Source: Denitratisoma oestradiolicum (lineage in GTDB: Bacteria > Pseudomonadota > Gammaproteobacteria > Burkholderiales > Rhodocyclaceae). From it: a stretch of 64,000 nt of DNA. The stretch spans positions 2,418,001-2,482,000 of the forward strand of contig NZ_LR778301.1 of assembly GCF_902813185.1 (NCBI RefSeq), read 5' to 3'. The position numbers and the translations under genes are program-made. The stretch's first letter is position 1. The number at the start of each line of letters is the position of its first letter. The notes beneath the pieces are model-generated. The model saw only the letters and a program-made list of their open reading frames with translations, was not told the origin of the DNA and ran no database searches. This document shows positions 35,633 through 45,370 of this stretch, piece by piece.

Positions 35633-35649
35633 TTGATTGCAGTAATCAA
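35633..35649. promoter_or_regulatory. Perfect palindrome, possible operator
   Basis: TTGATT and AATCAA around a 5-nt centre lie about 95 bp upstream of the EF-hand-protein start. The half-site resembles the FNR/CRP-family TTGAT half, but the spacing is larger than a standard FNR box (TTGAT-N4-ATCAA). The surrounding gap (35597-35743) is AT-richer than its neighbours and shows no gene. Confidence 0.35.
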
Positions 35650-35743
35650 TAGCTAAGCACTGGAAATATAAAAGAAATTCATCACTCAAGCCCCCGATGG
35701 AATGACCGTTGACCAGGTTAAATCTCCACAAAGGGGCAACACC

Positions 35744-36763
35744 ATGAAAATTTCCGGCAGCGCCGTGGCCCTCGCCTCCAGCCACTTTTACCAACGGCGC
35801 GAAACCACCCGCAGCTCCCTGGAAATCCTCGCTGCTCCCCGTCAGGACATACCGCGCCCCGCTCCCGCAACGCCACCGGCCAGCACTGCCCGGCCAGCAT
35901 CGGCAGAGCTTCAGGCCATCCAGGACGGCACCGATGCCGCCGAGGGAGACCCGATGCTGATCCTGCTCAAGACCATGGTGGAATTCTTCCTGGGCCATCG
36001 GGTACGGGTGTTTTCCCTGGCGGATATGGGGCCGCCACCGACAAGCACAGCGGTTCCCGCATCCCCAGCCACCCCCGCAGCTCCACCACGGCCAGAGCCA
36101 GGCATCGCCTTCGATTTCCACACCGAGCGGGAGGAAATCGAACAAACCGCCTTCGCCGCCCAGGGTGTGATCCAGACCAGCGACGGACAAACCATCAACT
36201 TTCAGCTCGAGCTGACCATGAGCCGCCACTATCGGGAACAGATCGATATCAGCCTGCGGACCGGTAGCGCCCGCCGTACCGACCCCCTGGTGCTCAATTT
36301 TTCCGGCACGGGTGCTCAGTTGAGCGACCAGCGTTTCAGTTTTGACCTGAACGGCGATGGCCAGACGGAGAATGTGGCTCTTCTGGCCCCAGGCAGTGCC
36401 TATCTGGCCCTGGACCGGAATGGCAACGGCCGCACCGATTCGGGCCAGGAGTTGTTCGGCCCGGCCAGTGGCAGCGGCTTTGGCGAACTGGCCGGCTATG
36501 ACAGCGATGGCAACGGCTGGATCGACGAGAATGATCCGGTGTTCCGGCAACTGCGGCTATGGACCCCGGATGGGGAGGGCACAGGCAGCTTGCAGAATCT
36601 GGGCGATCAGGCTGTGGGCGCTCTGTATCTGGGGAACATCGCCAGTCCCTTCGCCCTCCGGAGCGGCAGCAACCAGGATCTGGGAGCCATCGCGGAAAGC
36701 GGCCTGTTCCTCAAGGAAAATGGTGCCGCCAGCCTGCTGCAGGAAATCGATCTGACGGCATAG
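35744..36763 (+). CDS. EF-hand-like calcium-binding protein of unknown function
   Basis: A 339-residue protein. The N-terminus ([20 protein letters not shown]) has no signal peptide. A Pro/Ala-rich linker (about 95-120) divides it into a short N-terminal part and a beta-rich domain. Three Asp-rich loops like EF-hand or dockerin loops stand at DLNGDGQTE (from 201), [16 protein letters not shown] (from 224) and [13 protein letters not shown] (from 253). The ending [13 protein letters not shown] is like that of VCBS-repeat/calcium-binding hypothetical proteins found in Pseudomonas and betaproteobacteria. The ATG at 35744 has AAAGGGG upstream. I do not know its role. It is an orphan between hemH and grpE. 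Confidence 0.7.
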   Translation: MKISGSAVALASSHFYQRRETTRSSLEILAAPRQDIPRPAPATPPASTARPASAELQAIQDGTDAAEGDPMLILLKTMVEFFLGHRVRVFSLADMGPPPTSTAVPASPATPAAPPRPEPGIAFDFHTEREEIEQTAFAAQGVIQTSDGQTINFQLELTMSRHYREQIDISLRTGSARRTDPLVLNFSGTGAQLSDQRFSFDLNGDGQTENVALLAPGSAYLALDRNGNGRTDSGQELFGPASGSGFGELAGYDSDGNGWIDENDPVFRQLRLWTPDGEGTGSLQNLGDQAVGALYLGNIASPFALRSGSNQDLGAIAESGLFLKENGAASLLQEIDLTA

Positions 36764-36809
36764 ACTTTCCGATTTGATAATGGGGAGAGACTTTTTTCTC
36801 ATCCCCCTA

Positions 36810-36837
36810 TTGAAATCCAGGGTTCCCACCCCAGCTA
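36810..36837 (+). promoter_or_regulatory. Sigma-32-like heat-shock promoter before grpE
   Basis: TTGAAA (36810-36815) and CCCCAGCTA (36829-36837) are 13 bp apart, close to the sigma-32 consensus (CTTGAAA, 13-15 bp, CCCCATnT). It lies about 35 bp before the grpE ATG, fitting a heat-shock operon. Confidence 0.55.
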
Positions 36838-36872
36838 GAGGCGATCGTCCGCATCACCTCTGGCTGAAAACC

Positions 36873-37418
36873 ATGTCCGATACTCCCGAATCCCTGCCTC
36901 CCCTGTCCGGAGAAGCCTCGACTCACGTCGCCCAGGAAACTCCGCCCACCGATACCCTGCCCAGCCTGGAAGCCATGCTCCAGGCCGCCGAACTCAAGGC
37001 AGCGGAGCACCACGACGCCTGGCTGCGCGCCAAGGCGGAGACCGAGAATGTGCGCCGCCGCGCCCAGGAGGACATCACCAAGGCTGGCAAGTTCGCGGTG
37101 GAAAGATTCTCCGGAGAACTCCTGGCGGTCCGGGACAGCCTGGAAGCGGCCCTGGCCAACGAAAACCAGAGCGCCGAGGCGCTGCGCTCCGGCGTCGAGT
37201 TGACCCTGCGCCAGCTGGCGGCCGCCTTCGAGAAGTCCAGCCTGCTGGAAATCTCCCCCCTGAACGAGAAATTCGACCCCCACAAGCACCAGGCTATCAG
37301 CCAGGTCGATGCCGAAGGAGAGCCGAATCGGGTCATCAATGTATTGCAGAAGGGCTATCAGCTCCATGACCGCGTGATTCGTCCCGCCCTGGTGGTGGTC
37401 TCCAAGGCCAAGGCTTGA
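36873..37418 (+). CDS. grpE: Nucleotide exchange factor GrpE
   Basis: A 181-residue co-chaperone that releases ADP from DnaK. A disordered acidic/Pro N-terminus leads to a long coiled coil (about 35-95, with [19 protein letters not shown]), a four-helix part and a beta-wing domain containing [19 protein letters not shown] and the end [21 protein letters not shown] chose the ATG at 36873; 33 codons upstream in frame are not GrpE-like and include the promoter. First gene of grpE-dnaK-dnaJ. Confidence 0.95.
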   Translation: MSDTPESLPPLSGEASTHVAQETPPTDTLPSLEAMLQAAELKAAEHHDAWLRAKAETENVRRRAQEDITKAGKFAVERFSGELLAVRDSLEAALANENQSAEALRSGVELTLRQLAAAFEKSSLLEISPLNEKFDPHKHQAISQVDAEGEPNRVINVLQKGYQLHDRVIRPALVVVSKAKA

Positions 37419-37462
37419 AATCCCCACGGCAAACCCAATTTAGACAACAGCTTAATCATTGC

Positions 37463-37505
37463 GGGGAGCGTAGTACTGAGCGGGTCTGACCCCTCACTAC
37501 TCCCC
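37463..37505 (+). other. Long hairpin in the dnaK leader
   Basis: GGGGAG, GTAGT and TGAGCGGG on the left arm pair with CCCCTCA, ACTAC and TCCCC on the right, giving a nearly continuous stem of about 18 bp around the loop TCTGA. It stands in the 112-bp grpE-dnaK gap, 26 nt before the dnaK ATG. It contains GGGTCTGACCC, a palindrome type often found in REP-like repeats. It could slow or partly end transcription, or guard the mRNA. Confidence 0.55.
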
Positions 37506-37530
37506 CCACTCCTCACCGAAAGGAAATCAA

Positions 37531-39468
37531 ATGGGCAAGATCATCGGCATCGACCTGGGCACCACCAACAGTTGCGTCGCCATCATGGAGGGCGGCAAGC
37601 CCAAGGTCATCGAAAATTCCGAAGGGGCGCGCACCACCCCATCCATCGTTGCCTATGCCGAGGATGGCGAAATCCTCTGCGGCGCCTCGGCCAAGCGTCA
37701 GGCGGTGACCAATGCCAAGAACACCCTCTACGCGGTGAAGCGCCTGATTGGCCGCCGCTTCGAAGAAAAGGAAGTACAGAAGGACATCGACCTGATGCCC
37801 TTCTCCATCGTCAAGGCCGACAACGGCGATGCCTGGGTGCAGGTGCGCGACAAGAAGATGGCCCCCCCCCAGGTTTCCGCCGAAGTGCTGCGCAAGATGA
37901 AAAAGACCGCCGAGGACTACCTGGGCGAGGAAGTCACCGAGGCCGTGATCACCGTGCCGGCCTACTTCAACGACAGCCAGCGTCAGGCCACCAAGGACGC
38001 CGGACGCATCGCCGGCCTGGAAGTCAAGCGCATCATCAATGAGCCCACGGCGGCGGCCATTTCCTTCGGTCTGGACAAGCAGGAAGGGGACCGCAAGATC
38101 GCCGTGTTCGACCTGGGCGGCGGCACCTTCGACATTTCCATCATCGATATCGCCGAGATCGACGGCGAGCACCAGTTCGAGGTGCTATCCACCAACGGCG
38201 ACACCTTCCTGGGCGGCGAGGACTTCGACCAGCGACTGATCGACTACATCGTCACCGAGTTCAAGAAGGAACAGGGCGTCGATCTCAAGAACGACGTGCT
38301 GGCCCTGCAACGCCTCAAGGAAGCCGCCGAGAAGGCCAAGATCGAACTGTCCTCAAACCAGCAGACCGAAATCAACCTGCCCTACATCACGGCCGACGCC
38401 ACCGGGCCGAAGCACCTGGCGCTGAAGATCACCCGCGCCAAATTCGAGTCTCTGGTGGACGAGCTGATCGAGCGCTGCGTCGCGCCCTGCCGCATGGCCA
38501 TCAAGGATGCCGGCGTCAAGGTCGAGGACATCGGCGACGTCATCCTGGTGGGCGGCATGACCCGCATGCCCAAGGTTCAGGAGAAGGTCAAGGAACTGTT
38601 CGGCAAGGAACCCCGCAAGGACGTGAACCCGGATGAAGCCGTGGCCATCGGTGCCTCCATCCAGGGCGGTGTGCTCCAGGGCGAGGTCAAGGATGTGCTG
38701 CTGCTGGACGTGACCCCCCTGTCCCTGGGCATCGAGACCCTGGGCGGCGTGATGACCAAGCTGATCCAGAAGAACACCACCATCCCCACCAAGGCCAACC
38801 AGGTCTTTTCCACCGCCGACGACAACCAGAACGCCGTCACCATCCACGTCCTGCAAGGAGAACGCGAGATGGCCGGGGGCAACAAGAGTCTGGGCCAGTT
38901 CAACCTGACCGACATCCCACCGGCTCCCCGCGGCATGCCCCAGATCGAGGTGATGTTCGACATCGACGCCAACGGCATCCTGCATGTCTCCGCCAAGGAC
39001 AAGGGCACCGGCAAGGAAGCCAAGATCACCATCAAGGCCAACTCGGGCCTCTCCGACGAGGAAATCCAGCGCATGGTGCAAGACGCGGAAGCCCATGCCG
39101 AGGAAGATCGGAAGACCCATGAACTGGTGGATGCCCGCAACCAGTGTGACGGCCTGATCCACTCCGTGAAGAAGGCCCTGGCCGAGCATGGCGACAAGAT
39201 TGATGGCGACGAAAAGGCCAAGATCGAAACTGCCATCAAGGAAGCCGAGGAAGCCATCAAGAGCAGTGACAAGGCAGTCATCGACGCCAAGTCCGAGGCC
39301 CTGGGCCAGGCCAGCCAGAAACTGGGCGAGAAGATCTATGCCGAAGCCCAGCAGGCTGCGGGTGCTGCGGGCGCCCAGGGCGAAGCCGCCCAGGGTGGTG
39401 ACGGCGCCAAGGACCAGGGTGACGTGGTGGATGCCGAATTCACCGAGGTGAAGGACAAAAAAGCTTAA
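37531..39468 (+). CDS. dnaK: Molecular chaperone DnaK (Hsp70)
   Basis: A 645-residue chaperone. The ATPase domain begins [20 protein letters not shown] with [34 protein letters not shown] and [15 protein letters not shown]. The substrate-binding domain starts near [14 protein letters not shown], followed by the helical lid and an Ala/Gly/Gln-rich tail ending [10 protein letters not shown], the conserved C-terminal motif. AAAGGAAATCAA precedes the ATG. It is expected to be heat-induced with grpE. Confidence 0.99.
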   Translation: MGKIIGIDLGTTNSCVAIMEGGKPKVIENSEGARTTPSIVAYAEDGEILCGASAKRQAVTNAKNTLYAVKRLIGRRFEEKEVQKDIDLMPFSIVKADNGDAWVQVRDKKMAPPQVSAEVLRKMKKTAEDYLGEEVTEAVITVPAYFNDSQRQATKDAGRIAGLEVKRIINEPTAAAISFGLDKQEGDRKIAVFDLGGGTFDISIIDIAEIDGEHQFEVLSTNGDTFLGGEDFDQRLIDYIVTEFKKEQGVDLKNDVLALQRLKEAAEKAKIELSSNQQTEINLPYITADATGPKHLALKITRAKFESLVDELIERCVAPCRMAIKDAGVKVEDIGDVILVGGMTRMPKVQEKVKELFGKEPRKDVNPDEAVAIGASIQGGVLQGEVKDVLLLDVTPLSLGIETLGGVMTKLIQKNTTIPTKANQVFSTADDNQNAVTIHVLQGEREMAGGNKSLGQFNLTDIPPAPRGMPQIEVMFDIDANGILHVSAKDKGTGKEAKITIKANSGLSDEEIQRMVQDAEAHAEEDRKTHELVDARNQCDGLIHSVKKALAEHGDKIDGDEKAKIETAIKEAEEAIKSSDKAVIDAKSEALGQASQKLGEKIYAEAQQAAGAAGAQGEAAQGGDGAKDQGDVVDAEFTEVKDKKA

Positions 39469-39535
39469 AACGGACACTCCGTGCCGTTTTAAGTGGCCGA
39501 GTTGAAGTGGGCGCCATGCGCCCCTTGACTCGGCC
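39464..39535 (+). terminator. Two tandem hairpins between dnaK and dnaJ
   Basis: Hairpin 1: CTTAAAACGG/CCGTTTTAAG, a perfect 10-bp stem with 10-nt loop that overlaps the dnaK stop (39464-39493). Hairpin 2: GGCCGAGT/ACTCGGCC enclosing GGGCGC-CAT-GCGCCC (39495-39535), followed by TTTGC. Together they resemble an attenuating terminator or RNase-processing site that would lower DnaJ relative to DnaK. Confidence 0.6.
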
Positions 39536-39564
39536 TTTGCACTCCAACGCGGAATTTAACAGTC

Positions 39565-40692
39565 ATGGCTAAACGCGACTTTTACGAAATCCTCGGCGTC
39601 AATCGCGATGCGAGCGATGAAGAAATCAAAAAGGCCTACCGCAAGCTGGCCATGAAGTTCCATCCGGATCGCAATCCGGACAACCCCAAGGCCGAGGAAC
39701 AATTCAAGGAGGCCAAGGAAGCCTACGAAATCCTGTCCGACGCCCAGAAACGGCAGGCCTACGACCAGTTCGGGCATGCCGGCGTCAATCAGGGAGCCGG
39801 TGGCCCGGGCTTCGGCGGTGCGGGGATGGGCGGGTTCGCCGATGCCTTTTCCGACATTTTTGGCGACATTTTCAGCAATTCCCGGGGGGGCGGCCGCTCC
39901 AATGTCTACCGAGGCGCGGACCTGCGCTACAACCTGGAAATCACCCTGGACGAGGCGGCCCGGGGCGCCGAAACCCGCATCCGCATTCCCACCATGGTGG
40001 AATGCGAGCCCTGTTCGGGCAGTGGCGCCAAGAAAGGCACCGAACCCAAGACCTGCCCCACTTGTGGCGGCCATGGCCAGGTACGGATGCAGCAGGGCTT
40101 CTTTTCCATCCAGCAGACCTGTCCCAAGTGCCACGGCACCGGACGCTACATTCCCACCCCCTGCCCTTCCTGCCAGGGCGCGGGCCGGATCAAGCAACAC
40201 AAGACCCTGTCAGTCAAGGTGCCTGCCGGTATCGACGAGGGCGATCGCATCCGCCTCTCCGGAGAGGGCGAACCGGGGGTCAATGGCGGCCCGCCGGGGG
40301 ATCTCTATGTCCAGATCCACCTCAAGCCCCATGGGGTCTTTCAGCGTGATCACGACGACCTCCATTGCGAGATGCCCATCAGCTTCACCACCGCCGCCCT
40401 GGGTGGAGAGATCGAAATCCCGACATTGGAGGGCGTGGCACGCCTCAAGATTCCCGCCGAGACCCAAAGTGGCAAGGTATTCCGCCTGCGAGGCAAGGGT
40501 ATCAAGGGAATTCGCTCCGCCAGTCATGGCGACCTGCTGTGCCATGTGGCCCTGGAGACCCCGGTCAGCCTGACCGAGCGGCAAAAGGAACTGCTGCGGG
40601 AATTCGAGGCCATCAGCCAGGAGCACGTTGAGCGGCATAACCCGAGAGCCAAGGGCTGGATGGATCGGGTGCGGGACTTTTTCGCCAGCTAA
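39565..40692 (+). CDS. dnaJ: Co-chaperone DnaJ (Hsp40)
   Basis: A 375-residue type I J-protein. The J-domain (1-70) has [20 protein letters not shown] and the HPD motif in [10 protein letters not shown]; a Gly/Phe-rich linker (about 75-115) contains [13 protein letters not shown]; four zinc-finger repeats follow ([32 protein letters not shown]); then the C-terminal substrate domains with [18 protein letters not shown]. Stimulates DnaK ATPase and delivers substrates. Third gene of the chaperone operon. Confidence 0.98.
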   Translation: MAKRDFYEILGVNRDASDEEIKKAYRKLAMKFHPDRNPDNPKAEEQFKEAKEAYEILSDAQKRQAYDQFGHAGVNQGAGGPGFGGAGMGGFADAFSDIFGDIFSNSRGGGRSNVYRGADLRYNLEITLDEAARGAETRIRIPTMVECEPCSGSGAKKGTEPKTCPTCGGHGQVRMQQGFFSIQQTCPKCHGTGRYIPTPCPSCQGAGRIKQHKTLSVKVPAGIDEGDRIRLSGEGEPGVNGGPPGDLYVQIHLKPHGVFQRDHDDLHCEMPISFTTAALGGEIEIPTLEGVARLKIPAETQSGKVFRLRGKGIKGIRSASHGDLLCHVALETPVSLTERQKELLREFEAISQEHVERHNPRAKGWMDRVRDFFAS

Positions 40693-40740
40693 GCAGCCAA
40701 GCCAGGAACCGTTCCAGTCCTGACTGGCCCTGGCAAAGAC

Positions 40741-41508
40741 TCAGGCGGACTCTCCTGAGTCGTCGGTCAGGCCGGCAATCCGCTCCAGGGCGGGGATGTC
40801 GGCCTGATAGTAGCGCCTGGCCAGTCCCCCTTCCCGTTTGACGAGGGTGCCCTGCCGGGTGAATTCGGCCAGGATACGGCTGGCGGTTTCGATGGAAATG
40901 CCCAGCATGGCGCCGATGTCCTCCAGGCTGAAACGGTGGATGCGATCGGTCTTGCCATCCCGCAATTGCAACAGCAGGCGGGCCATGCGCTCCCTGGCCA
41001 GGGCGCTGCCGCCTGCCAGTTCCGAGAGCCAGGTCTCCGCTTCCCGCAGGGCCTGGTGGGACATTTCCAGCAGGCGGCGCTGAAGCGACGGGTTCTGCAC
41101 CACCATGCTGCGAAAATTCTCCAGGGGAATACGGCAGACTGCCACTTCGCCCACCGCCACCGCAGTGTTTTCGAAGGTCGGCGAGAACACGGATTCCATG
41201 CCTACCACGTTCCAGCGCTTGACGATCCGCACGATCCGCGGCGCCCCGGTGCTGGAAAACTTGATCAGTTTGACGGTGCCGGTACGGATGCAATAAATCC
41301 CGTCCGTCGGTTCCCCTGCCTGGAACAGGGTTCCCCCCGGCGGAACCACGAAATCGTCGATCCAGGTGTGAAAGTCGGCCAGTTGATCCACCGTCACGTC
41401 CGAACAAAGCATGACGTCCCGCAGGTCACAGGACTTGCAGTCGCTACGCCCCTTGCGCTGGGGCAAATCGACCTGCTTGATAATCACTCTTTCACGGGGT
41501 GCAGCCAT
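40741..41508 (-). CDS. FNR-like Crp/Fnr family regulator with four candidate iron-sulfur cysteines
   Basis: A 255-residue regulator. N-terminal cysteines 24, 27 and 35 (CKSCDLRDVMLC) and Cys125 (VAVCRIPLENF) occupy the places of FNR Cys20, 23, 29 and 122, though the second spacing is seven residues instead of five. A cNMP-like beta-roll (about 50-150), dimer helix and HTH (about 190-225) follow; the recognition helix ISIETASRILAEF has the E-xx-SR pattern of FNR proteins that read TTGAT. The ATG at 41508 has AGGGAG 7 nt upstream. It is probably an O2- or redox-sensing activator of anaerobic genes; the cluster is inferred, not shown. Convergent with dnaJ. Confidence 0.85.
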   Translation of the reverse strand: MAAPRERVIIKQVDLPQRKGRSDCKSCDLRDVMLCSDVTVDQLADFHTWIDDFVVPPGGTLFQAGEPTDGIYCIRTGTVKLIKFSSTGAPRIVRIVKRWNVVGMESVFSPTFENTAVAVGEVAVCRIPLENFRSMVVQNPSLQRRLLEMSHQALREAETWLSELAGGSALARERMARLLLQLRDGKTDRIHRFSLEDIGAMLGISIETASRILAEFTRQGTLVKREGGLARRYYQADIPALERIAGLTDDSGESA

Positions 41509-41522
41509 CAATCGCTCCCTTT

Positions 41523-42902
41523 TCAAGCCCTGCGCCAAACCGTGCCCTGGGGTGAATCTTCCAGCACGATACCATCGGCTTTCAACTCGTCACGAATCCG
41601 GTCCGCCAAGGCGAAATCTCGCGCCTGCTTGGCCGCTGCCCGGGCCGCGATACGCTGTTCGATCTCGTTGCCGGAGCAGCCATCTCTGGCCGCCGGCGCA
41701 GCCTGCAGAAAAGTCGTCGCATTCCGCTGAAGCAGCCCCAGCAGGGCTCCGAGCCCCTTCAACTGGGCCGCGAGCCGGGCATCACCGGATCGATTGACTT
41801 CGGCCGCCAGATCGAACAGCACCGCCACCGCCTCGGGGGTGCCGAAATCGTCATCCATTGCTGTGCGGAAGCGCCGGGCGTGGACCTCGTTCCAATCCAC
41901 CTCGACGGGGCCGGCCTGGCCCTTGAGGGCGGTGTACAGCCGGGTCAGGGCATTGCGGGCGTCGTCCAGATGGCTGTCGGAATAGTTCAGGGGGCTGCGG
42001 TAATGGGCGCGCAGGATGAAAAACCGCACCACTTCCGCATCGTAGCGCGTCAGAACATCGCGGATCGTGAAAAAGTTGCCCAGGGACTTGGACATTTTTT
42101 CATCATCGACACGGACAAATCCATTGTGCATCCAGTAATTCACGAAGGCATGACCATGTGCGCCCTCGGATTGTGCGATTTCGTTCTCGTGATGGGGAAA
42201 CTGAAGGTCCTGACCTCCACCATGGATATCAAAGTGATTTCCCAACAGATCGGAACTCATGGCCGAGCATTCGATATGCCAGCCCGGCCGCCCCTCGCCC
42301 CAGGGTGACAACCACTTGGCATCGGTCGGTTCCTCGGCCTTGGCGTGCTTCCAGAGCACGAAGTCCAGGGGATCCCGCTTGCCATCCACCACTTCCACTC
42401 GTTCCCCGGCCCGCAGATCATCCAGGGACTTCCCCGACAGCCTGCCGTAGCGATCGAAACCCCGCACGTGGTAGCAGACATCCTGATTGTCGGCCTGGTA
42501 GGCCAAGCCGTTCTGCTCCAGCATGCCGATCAATTGCAGCATCTGGGGCACGTATTCCGTGGCACGGGGCTCATGGTCCGGGGGCAATACCCCGAGAGCA
42601 CCGGCATCCTCGTTCATGCAGGCGATGAAACGATCGGTCAGGGCGCGAATGCTTTCCCCGTTTTCGCCGGCCCGGCGGATGATCTTGTCGTCGATATCCG
42701 TGATGTTGCGGACGTAGGTCACCTGATAGCCGCTGGCCCGCAACCAGCGAGCCACCATGTCGAACACCACCATCACACGGGCATGGCCCAGGTGGCAGTA
42801 GTCATAGACCGTCATACCGCACACATACATGCGAACCTTGCCCGGTTGGATGGGGACAAACTCCTGTTTATCGCGGGCAAGGGTGTTGTAGAGCTTCAGC
42901 AT
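41523..42902 (-). CDS. cysS: Cysteinyl-tRNA synthetase
   Basis: A 459-residue class I synthetase. N-terminal [20 protein letters not shown], the zinc Cys in [13 protein letters not shown], the HIGH-like signature CHLGHARV, the zinc residues in [10 protein letters not shown] and [12 protein letters not shown], and the KMSKS loop KMSKSLGNF are present, with a C-terminal DALR anticodon domain ending [20 protein letters not shown]. Start ATG 42902. It lies 14 bp downstream of the FNR-like start, same strand, possibly co-transcribed with that regulator. Divergent from the TPR gene. Confidence 0.97.
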   Translation of the reverse strand: MLKLYNTLARDKQEFVPIQPGKVRMYVCGMTVYDYCHLGHARVMVVFDMVARWLRASGYQVTYVRNITDIDDKIIRRAGENGESIRALTDRFIACMNEDAGALGVLPPDHEPRATEYVPQMLQLIGMLEQNGLAYQADNQDVCYHVRGFDRYGRLSGKSLDDLRAGERVEVVDGKRDPLDFVLWKHAKAEEPTDAKWLSPWGEGRPGWHIECSAMSSDLLGNHFDIHGGGQDLQFPHHENEIAQSEGAHGHAFVNYWMHNGFVRVDDEKMSKSLGNFFTIRDVLTRYDAEVVRFFILRAHYRSPLNYSDSHLDDARNALTRLYTALKGQAGPVEVDWNEVHARRFRTAMDDDFGTPEAVAVLFDLAAEVNRSGDARLAAQLKGLGALLGLLQRNATTFLQAAPAARDGCSGNEIEQRIAARAAAKQARDFALADRIRDELKADGIVLEDSPQGTVWRRA

Positions 42903-43043
42903 GGGCAGAAAATTGGAGATGGGCACGGAACAAAGCCGTATTTCCGCGATCGGCCCAAGGCCGGCTTTGATGGAATGAAGGCCGGCTTCTTGTTAGAATC
43001 ACTGGCTGATCCCACCCACTCGCAGTACGGCAAAAAGTATAAC

Positions 43044-44153
43044 ATGACCCCTCGCTGCTCATTCCTGCCCAATGCCCTCGCAGCCAGCGTTTTAACTCTC
43101 GCGCTGCTCAGTTTCGCCGCCCATGCGGACTCCCTGCAGGACGCAGCGAAGCTGCTCAAGCAGAACCAGCATGCCCAGGCCCTGGAACAGGTGGACAAAT
43201 ACTTGGCCGCCAAGCCCAAGGATGCCCAGGGGCGTTTTCTGCGGGGCGTTATTCTCACCGAGCTGGGGCGTACCAGCGATGCCATCGCCATCTTCTCGCG
43301 TCTGACGGACGATTACCCGCAACTACCCGAGCCCTACAACAATCTGGCGGTGATCTACGCCCAGCAGAAACAGTACGACAAAGCCAAGCAGGCCCTGGAG
43401 ACGGCAATCCGCACCCACCCCTCCTACGCCACTGCCCACGAGAACCTGGGCGACATCTATACCCGCATGGCCAGTCAGGCCTACGACAAGGCCCTGCAAC
43501 TGGATTCATCCAACTCCACGGCCCAGACCAAGCTGGCCATGATCCGCGACCTGATGAATGGTGCCACCGGCAAGACTACCGGTAGGCCGGCCATCGCCAG
43601 CGCGCCAGCGCCGGCTGTCGCCCCGGCAATCGTGACCCCGGTGGCACCGCCTACCCCTGTGGCACTGGCGAAACCTGCCGAACCGGCCAGGCCGGTGGAA
43701 GCACCGAAGCCAGTCACCGTCACGGTGGCCCAGGCCCCCACGCCTGCCAAGGCGGCCGAAGTCGCTCCGGCTCCGGCCAGCGAAACAACGCCAAAAGCCT
43801 CCGGCAACGACGCCAACGCCGACATCGCCCGTACCATCGACAACTGGTCTCGGGCCTGGTCGAAAAAAGACGTCAAGACCTATCTCTCTCTCTATGCCAA
43901 GGACTTCGGTACTCCCGGCGGCCTGTCCAGGAAGGCCTGGGAGAAGGAGCGTGATCAACGCATCCGGAAACCCGGTGAGATCGATGTCAGCTTCGAGGGC
44001 CTGAAAGTCACTAGCAACGGCCCCGACCAGGCCACCGCCAAGTTCCGCCAGCACTACCGGTCCGCCACTCTCAAGACATCCACCAACAAGGTGCTGGTAT
44101 TGGTCAAACGTAATGGCAAGTGGCAGATCCAGCAGGAGCGCATAGGCAATTGA
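43044..44153 (+). CDS. Secreted TPR protein with NTF2-like (Cds6-type) C-terminal domain
   Basis: A 369-residue periplasmic protein: signal peptide (LAASVLTLALLSFAAHADS, cleavage near residue 28), three to four TPR-like repeats (about 30-165, including AQALEQVDKYLAAKPKDAQG, PEPYNNLAVIYAQQKQYDKA and YATAHENLGDIY), a Pro/Ala/Val-rich linker (about 175-255) and a C-terminal NTF2/SnoaL-like domain (about 258-369, from IARTIDNWSRAWSKKDVKTY to WQIQQERI). The next gene's product has a similar C-terminal domain. Stop overlaps that gene's TTG start. Likely a scaffold in cell-wall or envelope work; not proven. Confidence 0.8.
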   Translation: MTPRCSFLPNALAASVLTLALLSFAAHADSLQDAAKLLKQNQHAQALEQVDKYLAAKPKDAQGRFLRGVILTELGRTSDAIAIFSRLTDDYPQLPEPYNNLAVIYAQQKQYDKAKQALETAIRTHPSYATAHENLGDIYTRMASQAYDKALQLDSSNSTAQTKLAMIRDLMNGATGKTTGRPAIASAPAPAVAPAIVTPVAPPTPVALAKPAEPARPVEAPKPVTVTVAQAPTPAKAAEVAPAPASETTPKASGNDANADIARTIDNWSRAWSKKDVKTYLSLYAKDFGTPGGLSRKAWEKERDQRIRKPGEIDVSFEGLKVTSNGPDQATAKFRQHYRSATLKTSTNKVLVLVKRNGKWQIQQERIGN

Positions 44154-45346
44154 CGCGCTTTTGCAAAACCCTTCGACGGATTTTCGTCGCACTGCCGCTG
44201 GCAGCATCCCTTCCTGCGGGCGCGGCCGTTCCGGCACGCTATACCGATTCGGGTCCGGAGCCACTGCTGGCCCGGGTTTTCGAGTCCATCGAACAGGGTA
44301 ATTTCGAGCACGCCAGCCAGGATGCGGATTCCCTGACCAAGGCCTATCCCAATTTCCGTCTGGCCCATCTGATCAAGGGAGACCTGCTGCTGGCGCGTAC
44401 CCGAACCCTCACTCGGTTCGGTGAGGGTGGACGATCCGCCCAGGACAAGGTCGAGGATCTGAGGGAAGAGGCCATTGTCCGGCTCAAGGCCTACAAGACC
44501 CGCCCCCAGGCCAACTATGTGCCCCGCTATCTGCTCCAGATGCAGGCAGACCAGAAGTATGCCGTGGTAGTGGATACCCAGAAATCCCGGCTCTACCTGT
44601 ACCAGAACGAAAATGGCACCCCCCGCTTTGTCGCGGATTACTACGTCACCCAGGGCAAACTGGGCGCCGACAAACTCAAGGAAGGCGACAAGCGCACTCC
44701 CATCGGGGTTTACCACGTCACCTCCAGCCTGCCCACCGCCCGACTGGGGGACTTCTACGGCACCGGCGCCTACCCCATCAACTATCCCAATGAATGGGAC
44801 CGCCGCATGGGGCGCAAGGGCCACGGCATCTGGCTGCACGGCACCCCCTCCAACACCTTTTCCCGACCGCCCAAGGCCTCCGACGGCTGTGTGGTACTGG
44901 CCAACCAGGACCTGGATGCCCTGGCCAGGACCCTCCAGGTCGGCCTGACACCGGTCATCATCAGCAACAGCATCGAATGGCTGTCCATGGACGACTGGCA
45001 GGCGGAGCGCCAGTCACTGCTTTCCATGATCGACGCCTGGCGGCAGGACTGGGAAAGCCGCAATGTGGATCGCTACGCCAGCCACTATTCGAAGCGGTTT
45101 GCCGCCGACGACCAAGGCCTGCCGCAATGGCTGGCGCAAAAGCGCAAGGTCAACGCCGGCAAGGAATGGATCAAGGTCGCCACCGACAACATCAGCATGT
45201 TCCGCAATCCCGGCAAGGAGGAATACGTCGTCGTCACCTTCGATCAGGACTACCGGAGCAACAACCTGTCCAATCAGATGAAGAAGCGTCAGTACTGGAT
45301 CAAGGAAGACGGTACCTGGAAGATCCTCTACGAAGGCGCCGCCTGA
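44150..45346 (+). CDS. L,D-transpeptidase (YkuD family) with NTF2-like C-terminal domain
   Basis: A 398-residue periplasmic enzyme. I start it at TTG 44150, overlapping the TPR stop by 4 nt (TTGA). It has a signal peptide (to about residue 26), a helical N-terminal region, the YkuD catalytic domain (about 135-260) with HGTPSNTFSRPPKASDGCVV (His230, Cys247), and a C-terminal NTF2/Cds6-like domain (about 285-398) starting MIDAWRQDWESRNVDRYASH. The family makes 3-3 peptidoglycan cross-links or attaches lipoprotein/protein to peptidoglycan. The paired TPR and transpeptidase genes suggest a working unit. Confidence 0.88.
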   Translation: MTRFCKTLRRIFVALPLAASLPAGAAVPARYTDSGPEPLLARVFESIEQGNFEHASQDADSLTKAYPNFRLAHLIKGDLLLARTRTLTRFGEGGRSAQDKVEDLREEAIVRLKAYKTRPQANYVPRYLLQMQADQKYAVVVDTQKSRLYLYQNENGTPRFVADYYVTQGKLGADKLKEGDKRTPIGVYHVTSSLPTARLGDFYGTGAYPINYPNEWDRRMGRKGHGIWLHGTPSNTFSRPPKASDGCVVLANQDLDALARTLQVGLTPVIISNSIEWLSMDDWQAERQSLLSMIDAWRQDWESRNVDRYASHYSKRFAADDQGLPQWLAQKRKVNAGKEWIKVATDNISMFRNPGKEEYVVVTFDQDYRSNNLSNQMKKRQYWIKEDGTWKILYEGAA

Positions 45347-45370
45347 AATCATTCAACCCCGGGAAGCCCC

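Noticed and set aside
35633..35649. Calling the palindrome an FNR box
   Set aside because: Half-sites fit but the central spacing is wrong for TTGAT-N4-ATCAA; kept only as an unnamed palindrome.
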